From contig NZ_FOSH01000011.1 of the NCBI RefSeq assembly GCF_900114205.1, forward strand, positions 37,383-101,382: a stretch of 64,000 nucleotides of DNA, written 5' to 3'. Each line of letters begins with the position of its first letter. Positions within the stretch are counted from its first letter, which is position 1. Source of the DNA: Methylophaga sulfidovorans (GTDB lineage Bacteria > Pseudomonadota > Gammaproteobacteria > Nitrosococcales > Methylophagaceae). The notes under the pieces were generated by a model. It saw only the letters and a list, made by a program, of their open reading frames with translations, searched no databases and was not told where the DNA came from. The translations under genes and the position numbers were made by a program. Positions 47,507 through 57,543 of this stretch are shown in pieces.

Positions 47507-48439
47507 GTGAGCGAAAAATTAAAGATTGGCCTGGCTTTAGGCAGTGGAGCAGCTCGTGGCTGGGCGCATATTGGTATTATCAGGCAGTTAGAAAAACTGG
47601 GCATCATTCCCGATATTGTAACTGGTACGTCAATAGGTGCTTTGGTTGGTGCAGCCTATGTAGCCAATAATATCGATAAGCTTAATGACTGGGTACTGCA
47701 ATTAGATAAGTTGAAAACTGCTCAGTACTTTGCCATTAATCGCTCACTACAAGGCTTTGTTAATAAAAACCGCCTACGTAGTTTTCTTGATGAATATGTG
47801 GTGGATCAGAATCTGGATATAGAATCTGTACAAATCCGTTTTGCTACCGTTGCAACAGATTTATACAACGGCCGTGAAGTCTGGAACATGCGTGGCAATA
47901 TGATGGATGCTGTGTGGTCGTCCATGTCCTTACCTGGCTTATTCCCGGCAATAAAACACAATAATCGTTGGTTAATTGATGGCGGATTGGTTAATCCCGT
48001 GCCTGTGTCATTATGTCGGGCCATGGGGGCTGACGTGGTTATTGCTGTGAACCTTAACAGTGGCATTGTGGGCAAACATTTCAGAATGGATGTTGATGAC
48101 AGCGAACCTGAAACAACACTTGATACACCAACAAGCTGGACAGGAAAAGTCGGCAATATGGTAGCCGACTATACCAATAATCTATTTCCTAAACGTCGAG
48201 AACAAAAAGAAGAAGCTCCCGCCTTATTAGATGCCATTGCGGCATCTATTAATATTACTCAGGACCGGATTACTCGCAGCCGAATGGCCGGTGATCCGCC
48301 AGAAATCATCTTAAATCCACGTCTTTCCCATATTGGGATTCTGGAATTCTATCGCGCAGATGAAGCTATCAAAGAGGGGATTGCATGTGTGAATCGTCAG
48401 CAAACGGAACTGAGTTATTATTTGTCTATTGATAAGTAG
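47507..48439 (+). CDS. rssA: Patatin-like phospholipase (RssA family)
   Basis: 310 aa lipid acyl hydrolase. Oxyanion loop GSGAARGWAHIG, nucleophile elbow GTSIGALVG, and catalytic Asp in LIDGGLVNPVPV. The GTG at 47507 gives the family N-terminus. No signal peptide, so cytosolic side. Ends 0 bp from the convergent LysR gene. Confidence 0.93.
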   Translation: MSEKLKIGLALGSGAARGWAHIGIIRQLEKLGIIPDIVTGTSIGALVGAAYVANNIDKLNDWVLQLDKLKTAQYFAINRSLQGFVNKNRLRSFLDEYVVDQNLDIESVQIRFATVATDLYNGREVWNMRGNMMDAVWSSMSLPGLFPAIKHNNRWLIDGGLVNPVPVSLCRAMGADVVIAVNLNSGIVGKHFRMDVDDSEPETTLDTPTSWTGKVGNMVADYTNNLFPKRREQKEEAPALLDAIAASINITQDRITRSRMAGDPPEIILNPRLSHIGILEFYRADEAIKEGIACVNRQQTELSYYLSIDK

Positions 48440-49354
48440 TTATCTAACAGGGATGTCCCAGTCTTGAAGTTGGCTAAAATAATCACGTAAAAAATCAATC
48501 AGAATCCTCACACGGTGCGATAAAAACCGTGTTTGTGGATAGATGGCATAAATACCGATATCTTTCTGAACCAGTGCATTGTCAAGAACGGTCAGCAACT
48601 TGCCTGCTTTAATTGCAGAAAAAGCAATAAAATCGGGACTCAAAATTAAACCTTTTCCATCTACACATACATCCCGCAGATATTCACCATTATTTGAAGA
48701 AAGCACTGTAGGCAGATTGACAGACATTATCTCCCCTTGATGATCCAGTAATGACCAACTGCTACTGACATGTGAATATTGCAGTTTTACATGACCGTAC
48801 AGTAAGTCTTCTGTTTTTTCAGGTAAGCCATTTTGAGCAAAGTAGTCAGGGCTGCCACAAATATGGAGGCGGGTAGAGGCCAGTTTACGGGCGATCATGC
48901 TGGAGTCAGTTAAATTAGATATACGAATGGCCAAATCTAAACCTTCAGCGACTAAGTCCTGATGTCTGTCACTAAAATCAATATCAAACATTATTTCCGG
49001 ATGTATCTGATTAAATTCGCGTAGAGCCGGACTCAAGTGCATCAAACCAAAACTGATGGGTGCAGATAATCTGATACGGCCAGATAACGATGTTTGCTCA
49101 TTGCCTAACGCATTTTCAACCTCATAGATATCATCAAGAATACGAACACAATGCTGGTAGTAACTGCGACCTGCATCGGTAAGCGTTTGTTTACGCGTTG
49201 TTCGTTTAAGCAAGCTGATACCTAGTCGTCTTTCTAAATCAGTTAAACGCTTGCTTATAGCAGATTTCACCGTATTCATCTGTTCTGCGGCTTTAGTGAT
49301 ACTGCCAGCTTCAACCACCCGCACGAAACACTGCATTTCTTCTAATTGACTCAT
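48440..49354 (-). CDS. LysR-family transcriptional regulator
   Basis: 304 aa. N-terminal winged HTH (FVRVVEAGSITKAAEQM, then SAISKRLTDLERRLG), followed by a LysR substrate domain. Divergent from doxX-azoR-pirin and probably their regulator. The same intergenic space holds an inverted repeat with T-N11-A geometry immediately upstream of this start. The inducer is unknown; target genes suggest quinone or electrophile stress. Confidence 0.94.
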   Translation of the reverse strand: MSQLEEMQCFVRVVEAGSITKAAEQMNTVKSAISKRLTDLERRLGISLLKRTTRKQTLTDAGRSYYQHCVRILDDIYEVENALGNEQTSLSGRIRLSAPISFGLMHLSPALREFNQIHPEIMFDIDFSDRHQDLVAEGLDLAIRISNLTDSSMIARKLASTRLHICGSPDYFAQNGLPEKTEDLLYGHVKLQYSHVSSSWSLLDHQGEIMSVNLPTVLSSNNGEYLRDVCVDGKGLILSPDFIAFSAIKAGKLLTVLDNALVQKDIGIYAIYPQTRFLSHRVRILIDFLRDYFSQLQDWDIPVR

Positions 49355-49356
49355 TG

Positions 49357-49383
49357 TTATTGTTCTTTATTTGGTAACAATAA
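49357..49383. promoter_or_regulatory. LysR-type T-N11-A operator
   Basis: TTATTGTT (49357-49364), 11-nt spacer, AACAATAA (49376-49383): a perfect 8-bp inverted repeat with T-N11-A core. A further AACAATAA half-site is at 49417-49424, 41 bp on, near the doxX promoter. It lies 3 bp from the regulator's ATG, so autorepression is likely. Confidence 0.7.
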
Positions 49384-49463
49384 GTTCATTAATACACTGT
49401 TTTATAAAAATATGGAAACAATAAACTGTGAACCATAGAAATAACACAGTAAAAGGAAAAAAG

Positions 49464-49847
49464 ATGAACGCAGTAACAGGGGTATCAATAGTAACGGGTC
49501 GGTTTTTATTAAGCCTGATGTTTATTTCAGCCGGTATAGGAAAGCTCGGTGCAGGTTATGAAGCAACACAGGGTTATATGAGCATGATGGGGGTACCTAC
49601 ATCACTATTACCACTAGTCATTGCCACAGAAATTTTAGGCGGTCTGGCCATTTTATTTGGCTTTAAAACACGTATTGCAGCGTTTTTGTTAGCAGGGTTT
49701 ACGGTGATTGCAGCAGCTATTTTCCACAGTAATTTTGCCGACCAAATGCAAAGCATTTTGTTTATGAAAGATTTAGCCATTGCCGGTGGATTGTTGTTAC
49801 TGGTGGGGAATGGTGCGGGTAATTTAGCTATCGACAATATCAAGTAA
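49464..49847 (+). CDS. DoxX-family membrane protein
   Basis: 127 aa, four membrane segments. GRFLLSLMFISAGIGKLGAG and ATEILGGLAILFGFKTRIAA are DoxX signatures. AAAGGAAAA precedes the ATG at 49464; an earlier in-frame GTG at 49428 is not needed. First gene of an operon with an azoreductase and a pirin, presumably for redox detoxification. Confidence 0.92.
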   Translation: MNAVTGVSIVTGRFLLSLMFISAGIGKLGAGYEATQGYMSMMGVPTSLLPLVIATEILGGLAILFGFKTRIAAFLLAGFTVIAAAIFHSNFADQMQSILFMKDLAIAGGLLLLVGNGAGNLAIDNIK

Positions 49848-49871
49848 TTCATAGAAAACAGGAGAATAAAC

Positions 49872-50450
49872 ATGAATAACACGATTTTACATATCAATAG
49901 TAGTGAACGTTTTCAGGACTCTGTAACACGTCAGGTATCTGCTGAACTGGTATCAGCATTACAAAAACAATCTGGTTTTGTGATCAAATCACGTGATTTA
50001 GCGAAAGGTATTCCTTTCATCAATGAAGATTGGATCCACGCCAATTTCACTGACCAAGAGCAACGTACCGAACAAAACAAGCAGGCGTTAAAAACGTCGG
50101 ACCAATTAGTAGAAGAGTTGCAGGATGCCGATATTCTGGTAATTGCATCGCCTATCTATAACTTTAGTGTGCCAGCAGTGTTAAAGGCCTGGATAGATCA
50201 AGTTGCCAGAGCAAAAGTTACGTTTCGTTACACTGAAAATGGGCCTGAAGGTTTGCTGAAAGCGAAAAAAGCCTACATGGTCATGGCTTCCGGCGGCGTA
50301 CCTCTGGGAAGTGAAGTGGATTACGCTTCTACTTATTTGAAGCTGATAATGAATTTTCTGGGTATTGAGGATGTCATTGTGGTGGATGCCGGCAGTCTGA
50401 TTCAGGAAACAGAAACATTGACACAAAAAGTTGCTGATCTCATCAGCTAA
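49872..50450 (+). CDS. azoR: FMN-dependent NADH-azoreductase / quinone reductase
   Basis: 192-aa flavodoxin-like enzyme reducing quinones and azo compounds by two electrons. LHINSSERFQDSVTRQVS is the FMN phosphate loop; ASPIYNFSVPAVLKAWIDQVA and MVMASGGVPLGS bind FMN. AGGAGAA precedes the ATG. Sits 24 bp after doxX. Confidence 0.94.
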   Translation: MNNTILHINSSERFQDSVTRQVSAELVSALQKQSGFVIKSRDLAKGIPFINEDWIHANFTDQEQRTEQNKQALKTSDQLVEELQDADILVIASPIYNFSVPAVLKAWIDQVARAKVTFRYTENGPEGLLKAKKAYMVMASGGVPLGSEVDYASTYLKLIMNFLGIEDVIVVDAGSLIQETETLTQKVADLIS

Positions 50451-50469
50451 TATTTATCAGGAGAATGTG

Positions 50470-51312
50470 ATGACTCAGACAAGGGAATTAAGACAAATCA
50501 TCAACGGAGACAGGGTCTCAGATGGTGCAGGTGTACAGCTTACTCGTATTATCGGCTCACCACAGCTCAATATGCTTGACCCTTTTCTGATGTTTGATGC
50601 CTTTGGTTCAGATAAACCTCAGGACTATATTGCTGGCTTCCCACCACATCCACACCGTGGCTTTGAAACGGTGACCTATATGTTAGAAGGGCGTATGCGT
50701 CACGAAGACAGTGCGGGTAATGCCGGAGTCATTGAAACAGGTGGTGTGCAATGGATGACGGCAGGTAAAGGAATTATCCATTCTGAAATGCCAGAGCAGA
50801 AAGAAGGACGTTTAGCAGGCTTTCAATTGTGGGTGAACTTGCCGGCAAAAGAAAAGATGAATGAGCCCAAGTATCAGGAGTTTGGTGCTGAGCAGATTCC
50901 GGTAGCCAGATTAGACAATGGCACCGAAATCAAGGTCATTGCTGGTCAGACAGATAGTGGCGTTAATGGTGTGATTGATAACCCGTTTGTTAATCCTCTA
51001 TACCTGCATGTTTTTTTACCTGCAGGAGTCACGTTTGAGCATACAGTGAAGGAAACGGACAACACGTTCCTGTATCTGATGAAAGGTCAGATACAGGTCG
51101 GCGATAAACAGCGACCACTTAATGCTGGCCAACTCGCCGTATTGGAGACCGGATCAAAAGTGCGAGTCAACAGTGAACGTGATACGGAGTTTGTGCTTGT
51201 ATCAGGACAGCCTTTGAATGAACCTATTGCCAGAGGCGGTCCGTTTGTGATGAACACGCGCGAGCAGATTGAACAAGCTTTTGATGATTATCGTCATGGC
51301 CGGTTCGCTTAA
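50470..51312 (+). CDS. Pirin family protein
   Basis: 280 aa bicupin. The iron-binding N-terminal cupin block GFPPHPHRGFETVTYMLEG holds the His ligands; GKGIIHSEMP supplies another His. Pirins can be quercetin dioxygenases or redox sensors. ATG at 50470 follows AGGAG; the in-frame start at 50431 overlaps azoR and is rejected. Confidence 0.94.
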   Translation: MTQTRELRQIINGDRVSDGAGVQLTRIIGSPQLNMLDPFLMFDAFGSDKPQDYIAGFPPHPHRGFETVTYMLEGRMRHEDSAGNAGVIETGGVQWMTAGKGIIHSEMPEQKEGRLAGFQLWVNLPAKEKMNEPKYQEFGAEQIPVARLDNGTEIKVIAGQTDSGVNGVIDNPFVNPLYLHVFLPAGVTFEHTVKETDNTFLYLMKGQIQVGDKQRPLNAGQLAVLETGSKVRVNSERDTEFVLVSGQPLNEPIARGGPFVMNTREQIEQAFDDYRHGRFA

Positions 51313-51332
51313 GTTTTGTTTGTTTGACTAAG

Positions 51333-51363
51333 AAAAAGCCACTGATTCGTCAGTGGCTTTTTT
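51333..51363 (+). terminator. Rho-independent terminator after the doxX-azoR-pirin operon
   Basis: AAAAAGCCACTGA (51333-51345), TTCG loop, TCAGTGGCTTTTT (51350 onward) and a T-run to 51363. The UUCG-type loop makes it very stable. Confidence 0.93.
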
Positions 51364-51427
51364 GTTTAAGTATTTTTTAAGTTACAAAGATTAATCTTTG
51401 CCAAAATTAATTTGGTCGAGGTTTACC

Positions 51428-53050
51428 ATGCGTCGTGCAATTCCTTCTCAGTATTTAGTCTTATTGTTCTCAGTACTTCTGATGCTTGCTTATAACAATG
51501 GCTTGTGGGCAGGCATTGTTCAGGCGAATCAGTTAATCACTAAACATAATCTGTTGTTCTTAGGTTCTTGCGCCATCTTTATGACGGCGTTGTTTAATCT
51601 GATATTTAATTTGGTGTCATCCAGGCACCTGATAAAACCAGTATTGATTTTCATTGTGTTGTGTTCTGCTGCAGCCAGCTATTTTATCGATAGCTATGGT
51701 GTACATATCGACAGCTCGATGATTCAAAACGTGTTAGAAACCGATGCCGCAGAAACAAAGGAATTATTGAGTAAAGATTTTATTATTCATTTCTTGCTAT
51801 GGGGTGTTTTTCCAGCATTTTTGATAGCTAAAGTACGGATTGCTCACGTCCGCTGGACAAAGCAATTATTGATGAGTTCGTTTTCTATCACCATGAGTAT
51901 TTTAGCGATGGGATTGGTCGCTGCCTTTTTCTATCAGGATTACGCGTCGACATTCCGAAATCATCGCGATTTACGTTATTTAATTAATCCGACCAGTTAT
52001 ATTTATGCGGTCACTAAAATTGCCAAACAGCAATTTGCAGAGGCGGATAAACCATTAATCCCTATTTCACAAAATGCCGCACTTGGCAGCTTAGCGCATG
52101 AGAAAAAGCATCGCACAGTGACAGTGATGGTCGTCGGTGAAACAGCGAGAGCAGAATCATTTCATCTGAATGGTTATGAACGTGAGACAACACCAGAGTT
52201 AGAGAAAACTAACAGCCTGTATTTTAATAATGCCTCGTCTTGTGGCACAGCCACGGCGACGTCAGTGCCATGTATGTTCTCACAGTTTTCTCGTGATGAT
52301 TATGACGATGAAAAAGGCCATGGTTATGAAAGTGTGCTGGACGCTATTTCCGCTGCAGGTGTCAAGGTAAGTTGGTTGGATAATAACAGCGGCTGTAAAG
52401 GCGTGTGTGATCGTGTAGAACACCAGAAAGTGACTGACGTTAATCTGACAGATTTATGTCCCGATGGTGAGTGTTATGACGAAGTATTACTGACTAATCT
52501 AAAAGCACTGGTTGCTAAGTCAGATGATGATCAATTAATTGTATTGCATCAGAAGGGCAGTCATGGTCCGGCCTACTTTAAGCGGGTACCAGCGGCATTT
52601 GAGAAGTATAAACCGCTATGTCAAACCTCAGAACTACAAAAATGTTCGAATGAGGAACTAAGAAATGCTTATGACAATACGATTTTATATACCGATCATG
52701 TGTTGGCTCAACTGATTCATTATCTTGATAATTTATCTTCGCAATCAATTGATACTGCCATGATTTATGTATCAGACCATGGTGAGTCTTTAGGTGAACA
52801 CAATATATATCTACACGGCACCCCTTATTTTGCTGCACCTAGTCAGCAAACCCATGTACCGATGGTGGTGTGGTTGTCAGATAACTATGAACGTGACTAT
52901 CACATTGACCCAGTATGTATGAAAAATGAAACTGGCAAAGCGGTCAGCCATGACAATATTTTCCATTCATTATTAGGAATGAATAATGTCTTACTGCCAG
53001 GTAAATATGATCCAGATTTAGATATCTTTGCCAGCTGTCAGCATAGCTAA
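51428..53050 (+). CDS. eptA: Phosphoethanolamine transferase (EptA family)
   Basis: Inner-membrane enzyme with periplasmic sulfatase-fold domain, 540 aa, adding phosphoethanolamine to lipid A; often reduces polymyxin binding. Five N-terminal membrane helices to about residue 170; metal/active-site blocks VGETARAESFHLNGYERET, SCGTATATSVPCMFS (nucleophile Thr) and YVSDHGESLGE. ATG at 51428 has GAGG 7 nt upstream. Followed directly by a PAP2 phosphatase gene. Confidence 0.93.
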   Translation: MRRAIPSQYLVLLFSVLLMLAYNNGLWAGIVQANQLITKHNLLFLGSCAIFMTALFNLIFNLVSSRHLIKPVLIFIVLCSAAASYFIDSYGVHIDSSMIQNVLETDAAETKELLSKDFIIHFLLWGVFPAFLIAKVRIAHVRWTKQLLMSSFSITMSILAMGLVAAFFYQDYASTFRNHRDLRYLINPTSYIYAVTKIAKQQFAEADKPLIPISQNAALGSLAHEKKHRTVTVMVVGETARAESFHLNGYERETTPELEKTNSLYFNNASSCGTATATSVPCMFSQFSRDDYDDEKGHGYESVLDAISAAGVKVSWLDNNSGCKGVCDRVEHQKVTDVNLTDLCPDGECYDEVLLTNLKALVAKSDDDQLIVLHQKGSHGPAYFKRVPAAFEKYKPLCQTSELQKCSNEELRNAYDNTILYTDHVLAQLIHYLDNLSSQSIDTAMIYVSDHGESLGEHNIYLHGTPYFAAPSQQTHVPMVVWLSDNYERDYHIDPVCMKNETGKAVSHDNIFHSLLGMNNVLLPGKYDPDLDIFASCQHS

Positions 53051-53054
53051 ATCT

Positions 53055-53741
53055 ATGCTGAATCATTTAGTACGTTTGTGGGGGCTGTATTTTGTTTTGA
53101 TGGCTATTATTGCTGTCACAGAACTGGATAAGTTAGTGGTTACCATCTGGTATCAGCTTGAAGGTGGGCAATGGCAACTAAAGCATTATTGGCTGACACA
53201 AACGTGGTTGCATGATGGCGGTCATGACCTGGCAGTACTCCTGTTTATCGCTGTATTACTAAGCTATGTAGTCAGTGTAGGAACAGGTTATTTATCACGA
53301 TATCGTCATGCTTTAGCGTATCTAAGTATCAGTATTCCTGCATCGACACTCACGGTAAGTGCTATAAAAAGGCTGACCCAGGTTGATTGTCCCTGGTCTG
53401 TGATGGAATTTGGCGGGGAACGACCTTATCAGTTTTGGCTGCATAGTCTATGGTCGCCGCTGCAAGGCGCAGATCATTGTTTTCCGGCAGGTCATGCAAG
53501 TTCTGCCTATATGTTTTTTGGTTTGTATTTTGTCAGCACACAACTTTTTCCTCAGCAGGCCAGGAAAGTGCTATATGGCGTCATCGTTGCTGGCGTCATT
53601 TTCGGTGTAGCCCAGCAGTTACGTGGGGCGCATTTCATCAGTCATGACATCACTTCGGCATTTATCTGTTGGACAGTCTCCTGCTTGTTATGGCGGTTCT
53701 GGCCGGTTCAGCAACTCAAACTGGGAAAATTTGATAAATAG
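53055..53741 (+). CDS. PAP2-family membrane phosphatase
   Basis: 228 aa, about six membrane segments. The three acid-phosphatase motifs are visible: KRLTQVDCPW, CFPAGHASSAY and RGAHFISHDI. Similar enzymes act on lipid phosphates or modify lipid A. Starts 4 bp after eptA; an in-frame TTG at 53028 is an alternative. The pairing suggests lipid A or undecaprenyl phosphate handling, by inference. Confidence 0.88.
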   Translation: MLNHLVRLWGLYFVLMAIIAVTELDKLVVTIWYQLEGGQWQLKHYWLTQTWLHDGGHDLAVLLFIAVLLSYVVSVGTGYLSRYRHALAYLSISIPASTLTVSAIKRLTQVDCPWSVMEFGGERPYQFWLHSLWSPLQGADHCFPAGHASSAYMFFGLYFVSTQLFPQQARKVLYGVIVAGVIFGVAQQLRGAHFISHDITSAFICWTVSCLLWRFWPVQQLKLGKFDK

Positions 53742-53830
53742 ATTGATCTTAGTCATTTCAGTTATTTCGTCATTGTGTATTATTAGAAGTAGTGTTTATT
53801 CCAATCACTCTTCATCAATAAAGAAAACAC

Positions 53831-54811
53831 ATGCTGCGATTACGAAATTTGATTCTGTTACTAATATTGGTTGCCGTCGCTGCAGCCAGCTATTACTGGA
53901 AGTCTGAACAAGAGCTGAGTTTACCCAGTGGCTTTGCCGCAGGAAATAGCCGAATTGAAGCAACTGAAGTCGATGTGGCGACAAAAACAGCGGGTAAAGT
54001 TGAACAAATTGAGGTGAATGAAGGTGACTGGGTCACCCAAGGTCAAATTCTGGCCGTGATGGATACCGAACAAGCTGAGGCGAGTCTGGCAGTAGCTAAT
54101 GCCAATCTTAATAAAGCGAATGAGTCTAAAAAATATGCACAGGCCATTCTGGCGCAGCGACGCAGTGAAGTTACTCTGGCAAAGAAAGAGCTTGAACGTA
54201 CTCAGGCATTGGTAAAAAAAGGCCATCTTAGCCAAGAGGTCATGGATCAAAAAGAAACACAAAAAGCGACTGCACAAGCTGCCATGCAAGCAGCATCAGT
54301 ACAAGTTGCTGAAGCACAAGCAGCGATTGAAGCCGCCAAAGCCGAGGTAACAAAAGCACAGGTGGTGATAGCTGATAGCCAACTTACCACGCCTCGTAAC
54401 GGCCGGGTTCTTTATCGCCTGGCAGAGCCCGGCGAAGTGCTTCCTGCAGGCGGTAAAGTCATTACACTTATTGATGTCAGTGATGTTTATATGTATCTGT
54501 TTTTACCCACAGACCAAGCAGGGCAAACTCGTGTAGGTGCAGAAGCGCGAATCGTCATTGATGCTTATCCGGATTTTTCTATTCCTGCCCATGTGTCGTT
54601 TGTGGCACCTCAAGCTCAGTTCACGCCTAAATCCGTTGAAACGGAAGAAGAGCGTCAAAAGCTTATGTTCCGGGTAAAAGTGAAAATTGAAGAAGGCGTA
54701 TTAAAAAAATATGCAGAGCAGGTCAAAACCGGGGTGCCTGGCGTGGCGTATATCAAGTTAGATGATAAAGCACAGTGGCCAGAGAAAGTGCCACCACTCA
54801 TTACATACTGA
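53831..54811 (+). CDS. HlyD-family periplasmic adaptor (YhiI-like)
   Basis: 326 aa membrane-fusion protein. One N-terminal membrane anchor (LRNLILLLILVAVAAASYYW), lipoyl halves around 45-85 (GKVEQIEVNEGDWVTQGQ) and 195-215, separated by an Ala/Lys/Gln-rich coiled coil at about 90-190. It links the adjacent ABC transporter to an outer-membrane channel not encoded here. Substrate unknown. Confidence 0.93.
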   Translation: MLRLRNLILLLILVAVAAASYYWKSEQELSLPSGFAAGNSRIEATEVDVATKTAGKVEQIEVNEGDWVTQGQILAVMDTEQAEASLAVANANLNKANESKKYAQAILAQRRSEVTLAKKELERTQALVKKGHLSQEVMDQKETQKATAQAAMQAASVQVAEAQAAIEAAKAEVTKAQVVIADSQLTTPRNGRVLYRLAEPGEVLPAGGKVITLIDVSDVYMYLFLPTDQAGQTRVGAEARIVIDAYPDFSIPAHVSFVAPQAQFTPKSVETEEERQKLMFRVKVKIEEGVLKKYAEQVKTGVPGVAYIKLDDKAQWPEKVPPLITY

Positions 54812-54818
54812 TCTGCCA

Positions 54819-57542
54819 ATGCCTGCAGGAATTGTTATCAGCCTGAAAGATGTCAGTCACCAGTATGGTGATACACAGGCATTAAAGGATGTGACGCTGG
54901 ATATCCCTTCCGGTCAACGCGTTGGCTTTATCGGTCCTGATGGCGTCGGCAAATCAACCTTATTAGGTCTTATCGCCGGCGTAAAAAAAGCTCAAAGTGG
55001 TCAGTGTCAGGTTCTGGGTGCTGATATTCAAGACAATAAACAACGTACAGAGATTTGTTCACGAATTGCTTATATGCCGCAAGGTCTTGGCAAAAATCTG
55101 TATATGACCTTATCGGTACATGAAAACCTGCTGTTTTTTGCCCGTTTATTTAGTTTAGCTGCTGACGAGCGTGAACAGCGTATCAATCTATTATTAAAAA
55201 GTACTGGTCTGAGCGAGTTTCGTGATCGTCCTGCCGGGCAGTTATCCGGTGGCATGAAGCAAAAACTAGGATTATGCTGCGCTTTAATTCATAACCCGGA
55301 TCTGTTGATTCTTGATGAACCGACGACGGGTGTAGACCCCTTATCGCGGCGTCAGTTCTGGACGCTTATTGACCGGATTCGTGCTCAACGACCGCAAATG
55401 AGTGTATTGATTGCAACGGCTTATATGGATGAAGCGGCTGAGTTTGATTTCCTTATTGCCATGGATGATGGTGTGGTTATGGCCACTGGCAGTCCAGAAG
55501 CTCTTATCAAACAAACGGGACAAGACGATCTCGATCAAGCGTTTATTGCGTTATTACCTGAAGAAAAACGGCAAGGGCACAAAACTGTCACGGTGCCACC
55601 ACGGCAGCAGTCAGAAAAAATTGCTATTTCGGCGAGAGATTTATCAAAGACATTTGGCGACTTTACTGCAGTCAATAAAGTGAACTTTGAAATAGAACGC
55701 GGTGAAATATTTGGTTTTCTTGGTTCTAACGGTTGCGGTAAAACTACCACGATGAAAATGTTAACGGGCTTATTACCAACAAGCTCAGGTGAAGCTCGTT
55801 TATTTGGTGAACAAGTTGATGCCAATGATATGGCAACTCGTCGCCGCGTCGGCTTTATGTCACAAAGCTTTTCCTTATATGAAGAGCTTTCAGTCAGTCA
55901 AAATCTGTTTTTGCACGCCCGCTTATTTGATTTGGCTCAGGATTATCAACACAAGCGTGTTGAAAAATTATTGAATGACTTTGATCTTGAGCGTTATCAG
56001 AAGCAGTCAGCGAAGGACTTACCTTTGGGGATTCGCCAGCGTTTATCACTGGCAGTGGCAATTATTCATGAGCCCGAAATTTTAATTCTCGATGAACCCA
56101 CATCGGGCGTCGACCCAGTGGCTCGTGATGGTTTCTGGGAGCTATTAATCGGTCTATCGCGTGAGCAGGGCGTCACCATCTTTGTTTCAACGCATTTTAT
56201 GAATGAAGCGCAACGCTGTGATCGGATTTCATTAATGCATGCGGGTAAAGTCCTTGCTACCGACTCACCGGACGCTTTATGCAAAACAAAAGGCTTAGAG
56301 ACTTTAGAAGAAACGTTCATTGCCTATTTGACGGAGCAACAAGCAGACGATAGCGATGACAGTCAGCTACTCGCTGAAAATACACTTGCCGAACAACAAA
56401 ATAACAAAAAGCAAAAAAGTTTTTCATTGACCCGTCTACTGGCGTATAGCTTGCGTGAGACATTAGAAATTGCCCGTGATCCTGTCCGTCTGGTATTTGC
56501 TTTTTTAGGTACGGTGATTTTGATGTTTGTGTTGGGCTACGGCATCAGTCTTGATGTCGAGGATATCCCGTTCGCGGTGATGGATCGCGATCAGTCACCT
56601 GAAAGTCGCGATTATATTCAAAGCCTTGCTGGCTCACGTTACTTTGACGAAAAGGCACAGATTCTGACAGATCGCGAAATGGATGAGCGAATGCGCAGTG
56701 GTGATATCAGTATGGCGATAGAAATTCCGCCAGACTACGGCAAAGATATGCGTCATGGTCAACAACCTAATGTGAGTGTTTGGGTTGATGGTTCCATGCC
56801 ATATCGTGCTGAAACCATAAAGGGCTATATTCAGGGCTTCCATCTTCGTTATTTATCAGAATTGAGTATCCGCCAGCTTGGAATCAAAGCATCACCCAGT
56901 TATCAGCTTATATCGCGTTATCGCTACAACCCACAGGTTGAAAGTCTGATATCAATGGTCCCCGGTGTATTACCGATATTGTTGTTGATGATTACCTCGA
57001 TGCTGACTGCATTATCGATTGTGCGTGAAAAAGAACTGGGATCTATCACTAATTTTTACGCGACACCGGTTAACAGACTTGAATTTCTGATGGGTAAACA
57101 GTTGCCCTATATCGTGATTGGCATGATGAACTTTCTGATGCTGATGTGGCTGGTGTATATGGTCTTTGATGTGCCTTTAACCGGCAGTTTTTGGGCATTA
57201 CTGGTGGGGACCTTTCTTTATATCGTTGTGGCCACATGTATGGGGCAGTTTATTTCTGCCTTTACCAAAACGCAGATTGCGGCCATCTTTCTGACGATGA
57301 TCGCCAGTATTGTGCCTTGTGTGAATTATGCCGGACTGATTAATCCGATTAATTCACTTGAAGGGGCGGGTTATGTAGTTGGCCATATCTACCCGGCTTC
57401 ATATTATTTGCTGATTTGCCGGGGCGCCTTTACTAAAGGCTTGGGCTTTGATGAATTAAACGAATTTTATTGGCCGATGGGCTTAGCTATTGTTGTTTTG
57501 ATGTGCCTGAGTTTATTACTACTCAAAAAGCAGGATAAATAA
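54819..57542 (+). CDS. rbbA: RbbA-type double ABC ATPase fused to ABC-2 permease
   Basis: 907 aa. Two ATPase domains: first GPDGVGKSTLL, LSGGMKQKLGLCCAL, LLILDEPTTGVD; second GSNGCGKTTTMKM, then LPLGIRQRLSLAVAI, ILILDEPTSGVD. The second signature reads LPLGI, lacking the usual SGG. A C-terminal ABC-2 permease has six membrane segments from about residue 560. E. coli RbbA (YhiH) has the same layout and is linked to ribosomes, though a role in export with YhiI and YhhJ is likelier. Starts 8 bp after the HlyD gene. Confidence 0.93.
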   Translation: MPAGIVISLKDVSHQYGDTQALKDVTLDIPSGQRVGFIGPDGVGKSTLLGLIAGVKKAQSGQCQVLGADIQDNKQRTEICSRIAYMPQGLGKNLYMTLSVHENLLFFARLFSLAADEREQRINLLLKSTGLSEFRDRPAGQLSGGMKQKLGLCCALIHNPDLLILDEPTTGVDPLSRRQFWTLIDRIRAQRPQMSVLIATAYMDEAAEFDFLIAMDDGVVMATGSPEALIKQTGQDDLDQAFIALLPEEKRQGHKTVTVPPRQQSEKIAISARDLSKTFGDFTAVNKVNFEIERGEIFGFLGSNGCGKTTTMKMLTGLLPTSSGEARLFGEQVDANDMATRRRVGFMSQSFSLYEELSVSQNLFLHARLFDLAQDYQHKRVEKLLNDFDLERYQKQSAKDLPLGIRQRLSLAVAIIHEPEILILDEPTSGVDPVARDGFWELLIGLSREQGVTIFVSTHFMNEAQRCDRISLMHAGKVLATDSPDALCKTKGLETLEETFIAYLTEQQADDSDDSQLLAENTLAEQQNNKKQKSFSLTRLLAYSLRETLEIARDPVRLVFAFLGTVILMFVLGYGISLDVEDIPFAVMDRDQSPESRDYIQSLAGSRYFDEKAQILTDREMDERMRSGDISMAIEIPPDYGKDMRHGQQPNVSVWVDGSMPYRAETIKGYIQGFHLRYLSELSIRQLGIKASPSYQLISRYRYNPQVESLISMVPGVLPILLLMITSMLTALSIVREKELGSITNFYATPVNRLEFLMGKQLPYIVIGMMNFLMLMWLVYMVFDVPLTGSFWALLVGTFLYIVVATCMGQFISAFTKTQIAAIFLTMIASIVPCVNYAGLINPINSLEGAGYVVGHIYPASYYLLICRGAFTKGLGFDELNEFYWPMGLAIVVLMCLSLLLLKKQDK

Positions 57543-57543
57543 G

